DNA from: Bacteroidia bacterium
GTDB taxonomy: Bacteria > Bacteroidota > Bacteroidia > B-17B0 > Aurantibacillaceae
Length of the DNA stretch: 64,000 nucleotides
Assembly: GCA_016787785.1 (NCBI GenBank)
Contig: JAEUTO010000009.1
Span: 124,001-188,000, forward strand
Direction: 5' to 3'
Under the pieces are notes generated by a model, which was not told the DNA's origin, ran no database searches, and saw only the letters and a list, made by a program, of their open reading frames with translations. Positions 62,314 through 64,000 of the stretch are shown here, one piece after another; position 1 is the stretch's first letter, and the number at the start of each line of letters is the position of its first letter. The position numbers and the translations under genes were made by a program.

Positions 62314-62838
62314 ATGTACACAAAAGATCCTGTATGGCTATACCCAGAAGCCATAGTACTCATGTACAAAGATTTTTGCTTTAAGAATAATATAACTGAG
62401 AGGAAGTTAAGAACCTTAGTAGATGCTTTTTTATTGCGTGGCCGTTCAAACAGGAACACTAAGAAAGTTGAAATCTTGCAGGAATCCTTTGAAGTTTTGC
62501 AAGCTCACATCATTTATAATTACGAAATGAAAACCTGCAAGAACAAGGAGATGGTTATTCGACCAGTATATATGAAATATAAGTATCAGGTTTATTATGA
62601 TAGTAACCATAGTTGGTATACGCCAAAAGAAGTAATAGAAAATTATCCTTTTTTTAAAATGGAACAAAACTATACAACTAATTTTATTGGAGATCTTGTC
62701 GAAATTGGCATGATTACTGGTAAATACGTCACTTCTGAACGTTGTTTTTACATTCTGATTCCCTCCATAGTTTGGTTAATCAAATATCACGAATATACAG
62801 TTAGCCAATATTTATTTTTCCCCCCTCAAAACCCCTGA
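62314..62838 (+). CDS. possible winged-helix protein of a mobile module
   Basis: 174 residues, unrecognised. The second half (from about 95: SWYTPKEVIENYPFFKME ... NFIGDLVEIGMITGKY ... ERCFYILIPSIVWLIKYHE) resembles a small Bacteroidota helix-turn-helix with 'TPKEV..YPFF' and a C-terminal 'V-x-x-I' strand and helix, used by excisionase-like proteins. The N-terminal half is helical and basic. Followed by a strong terminator. Confidence 0.5.
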   Translation: MYTKDPVWLYPEAIVLMYKDFCFKNNITERKLRTLVDAFLLRGRSNRNTKKVEILQESFEVLQAHIIYNYEMKTCKNKEMVIRPVYMKYKYQVYYDSNHSWYTPKEVIENYPFFKMEQNYTTNFIGDLVEIGMITGKYVTSERCFYILIPSIVWLIKYHEYTVSQYLFFPPQNP

Positions 62839-62859
62839 AAATAAAATAACAAATTTTAT

Positions 62860-62883
62860 AAAAGCCACCTTGTTGTGGCTTTT
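62860..62883 (+). terminator. rho-independent terminator
   Basis: AAAAGCCAC / GTGGCTTTT stem, CTTGTT loop, then TTTTGTTTTG. Confidence 0.85.
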
Positions 62884-62905
62884 TTTGTTTTGTGTAATCA
62901 AATCC

Positions 62906-62939
62906 AAATTTCGCAAGTTACCTAGTTGCGAAATTTCGC
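62906..62939. promoter_or_regulatory. inverted repeat, probable operator
   Basis: AAATTTCGCAA (62906-62916) and TTGCGAAATTT (62926-62936) are a perfect 11-base inverted repeat with a 9-base centre. The right arm continues into GCGAAATTTCGC, itself a 12-base palindrome, giving three TTTCGC half-sites. No T-run follows, so it reads as a protein-binding site more than a terminator. It is about 195 bases upstream of the excisionase-like gene. Confidence 0.5.
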
Positions 62940-63132
62940 CTTGTCAATAACTATCCCTCAATTGTAAATTATTGCATTTTAATTAAATGGAATGATCGTT
63001 CTAAATCATTAAAGCTATCGTCTAACCTCTGTAATGCTTGTTAATACTTACTTTTTTAACGGTTGAAATTTCAAAAATGGCCAGTTTCGGGATTTCTACC
63101 GTCGGAGATTTGTAGTATAAAAACTAGAAATC

Positions 63133-63420
63133 ATGGAAGTTGTAACCACAGTTAAAGTTTCAGACTTAGAAGCATTACACGCAGCAATAGCTGAACTGCG
63201 GAGTGAAATCAAAGAACTGAAAGAAATCGAAAAAGAAGCGAGAGCTTTTAGCATTCAGCATACCGCTGAGCAATTAGACGTGCATCACTGCACCGTTAGA
63301 AAATTTATTAGGGAGAAAAAACTATTTGCAAAATATATTGACGGTACTTCCGGCAAATGTATGGTTCCTCTCTGGTCAATCACAGCCTATTTAAAATCCA
63401 CAAAAAATTCAAACCAATAA
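63133..63420 (+). CDS. excisionase-like helix-turn-helix protein
   Basis: 95 residues. Coiled-coil start (about 8-38, LEALHAAIAELRSEIKEL) followed by a HTH_17/excisionase-type domain: FSIQHTAEQLDVHHCTVRKF and IREKKLFAKYIDGTSGKC ... VPLWSITAYLK. Such proteins bind element ends and direct excision, or regulate element genes. Its leader TAGAAATCATGGA is shared with the next gene. Confidence 0.75.
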   Translation: MEVVTTVKVSDLEALHAAIAELRSEIKELKEIEKEARAFSIQHTAEQLDVHHCTVRKFIREKKLFAKYIDGTSGKCMVPLWSITAYLKSTKNSNQ

Positions 63421-63432
63421 AAATTAGAAATC

Positions 63433-63819
63433 ATGGACAGAAACATTTTTGACAACCACGCTGCTTATAACCGTTACCTATCGGTTGAAGGTAATCGCCC
63501 AAGCGAAACATATACAAAACCGAGCTTATACATTTGCGATAGTAAAATGAAAAAAGCATTTAAAGATCTAAGCGATGAAGAAATAAAAACACTTTTTGCT
63601 AACCCAAAAGCAGAAGTTTTAGGTATAAGAAAATACCGAGAACAGTTAGTTGAAAAACTAAATGAGTTAGTAGAATGGCAAACATTCAATGCTTTAGTCA
63701 TTTTGTTTTCAGAAGGTAATTTGGAATGTGCAAAATTTATTTTAAAATGCCATTGGGAAGATAATTGTCCGTTTGAAAACGAAGCAGAGCTATATAAATT
63801 AATTTCAAAAAAATGGTAG
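63433..63819 (+). CDS. unrecognised small protein of the mobile module
   Basis: 128 residues, cytosolic, helical. No domain recognised. The leader (ATTAGAAATCATGGA) repeats that of the previous gene, and the stop overlaps the next start by seven bases, so three small genes are probably co-transcribed. Could be a phage or plasmid-like accessory protein. Confidence 0.6.
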   Translation: MDRNIFDNHAAYNRYLSVEGNRPSETYTKPSLYICDSKMKKAFKDLSDEEIKTLFANPKAEVLGIRKYREQLVEKLNELVEWQTFNALVILFSEGNLECAKFILKCHWEDNCPFENEAELYKLISKKW

Positions 63820-64000
63820 GTGGTATTTTCATAACCGTACAAGATGTTCAGCAATTAATGGGTTGTAATAGATACAATACAGCACAACAGTATTTGCTTA
63901 CAGTTAAGGATGCGATGAAATTAAAACGCAAGTATATAACTATAAAAGAATTTTGTGCTTATGAAGAACTGGAATTTGAATACGTTTGGAAAATTATCAG
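63813..64000 (+). CDS. helix-turn-helix-like protein, cut by the window edge
   Basis: Partial frame (62 residues visible) beginning MVGGIFITVQDVQQLMGCNR, then AQQYLLTVKDAMKLK and KYITIKEFCAYEELEFEYVW. This is the pattern of a small Bacteroidota DNA-binding family ('I-T-x-x-D-(I/V)-Q-x-L-x-G' followed by a T-V/I-K-E-(F/Y)-C strand and helix) found on mobile elements. The end is beyond the window. Confidence 0.6.
   Translation, partial: MVGGIFITVQDVQQLMGCNRYNTAQQYLLTVKDAMKLKRKYITIKEFCAYEELEFEYVWKII

Overview
The window is about 64 kb of low-GC DNA from a member of the Bacteroidota. The evidence is the many secreted proteins ending in type IX secretion (T9SS) sorting domains or gliding-motility-type C-terminal domains, promoters of the TTTG-N18-TAnnTTTG kind, weak Shine-Dalgarno sites, and families typical of the phylum (DUF2452, DUF2805, LytTR systems with TPR kinases). 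I cannot name the genus. No complete tRNA, rRNA, CRISPR array or transposase is visible.

Region 1 (25-12985) is a compact light-response island of three transcription units. A leftward unit makes carotenoids (crtI, crtB, then a TPR-like secreted protein). A second leftward unit carries a pyruvoyl-tetrahydropterin-synthase-like gene, folE, a DUF2452 gene and a MerR/B12-binding regulator of the CarH/LitR photoreceptor class. A rightward unit carries SRPBCC, DUF2805, an SDR, a flavin reductase, TspO, DUF2071, a 50-residue DUF2256 protein, an iron-sulfur (6-4)-type photolyase, a DASH cryptochrome and an NmrA-type reductase. The crtI promoter and the divergent promoter region between units 2 and 3 share a two-part sequence (15 bases identical, then GTTAAACA at exactly the same offset). 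This is the best candidate for the CarH operator and would link pigment, pterin/flavin cofactors and photorepair under one light switch.

Region 2 (about 13.0-35 kb) holds cell-surface genes. A seven-gene leftward operon (20938 to 13312) encodes secreted proteins, four of which share a C-terminal module, plus a 45-residue protein and a seven-bladed 'DFDPG' propeller. Divergently, three tandem DFDPG-propeller paralogues and a jelly-roll T9SS protein form a rightward operon. A decayed gene, a DUF1028 T9SS protein, a seven-repeat SBBP protein with a DUF7948-like front domain, and a DUF4424-like protein follow. Three rightward units here share a CAnTTATACATT box 65-70 bases before the start codon.

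Region 3 (35-56 kb) has a fifth DFDPG propeller, a string of small unrecognised proteins, a DUF418-type membrane protein, secreted proteins (one with EF-hand-like NFDGY repeats), two large CHU_C-type adhesin-like proteins, a pair of related secreted proteins, and lipoproteins. A 51-base remnant of one gene's 3' end shows a past duplication.

Region 4 (56-62 kb) has a LytTR response regulator with its TPR histidine kinase, two small conserved-looking ORFs and an NHL six-repeat T9SS protein. Region 5 (62-64 kb) looks like the edge of an integrated mobile element: small excisionase-like helix-turn-helix genes, a strong inverted repeat, and a tRNA-3'-end-like sequence plus terminator that also occurs at 13.0 kb.
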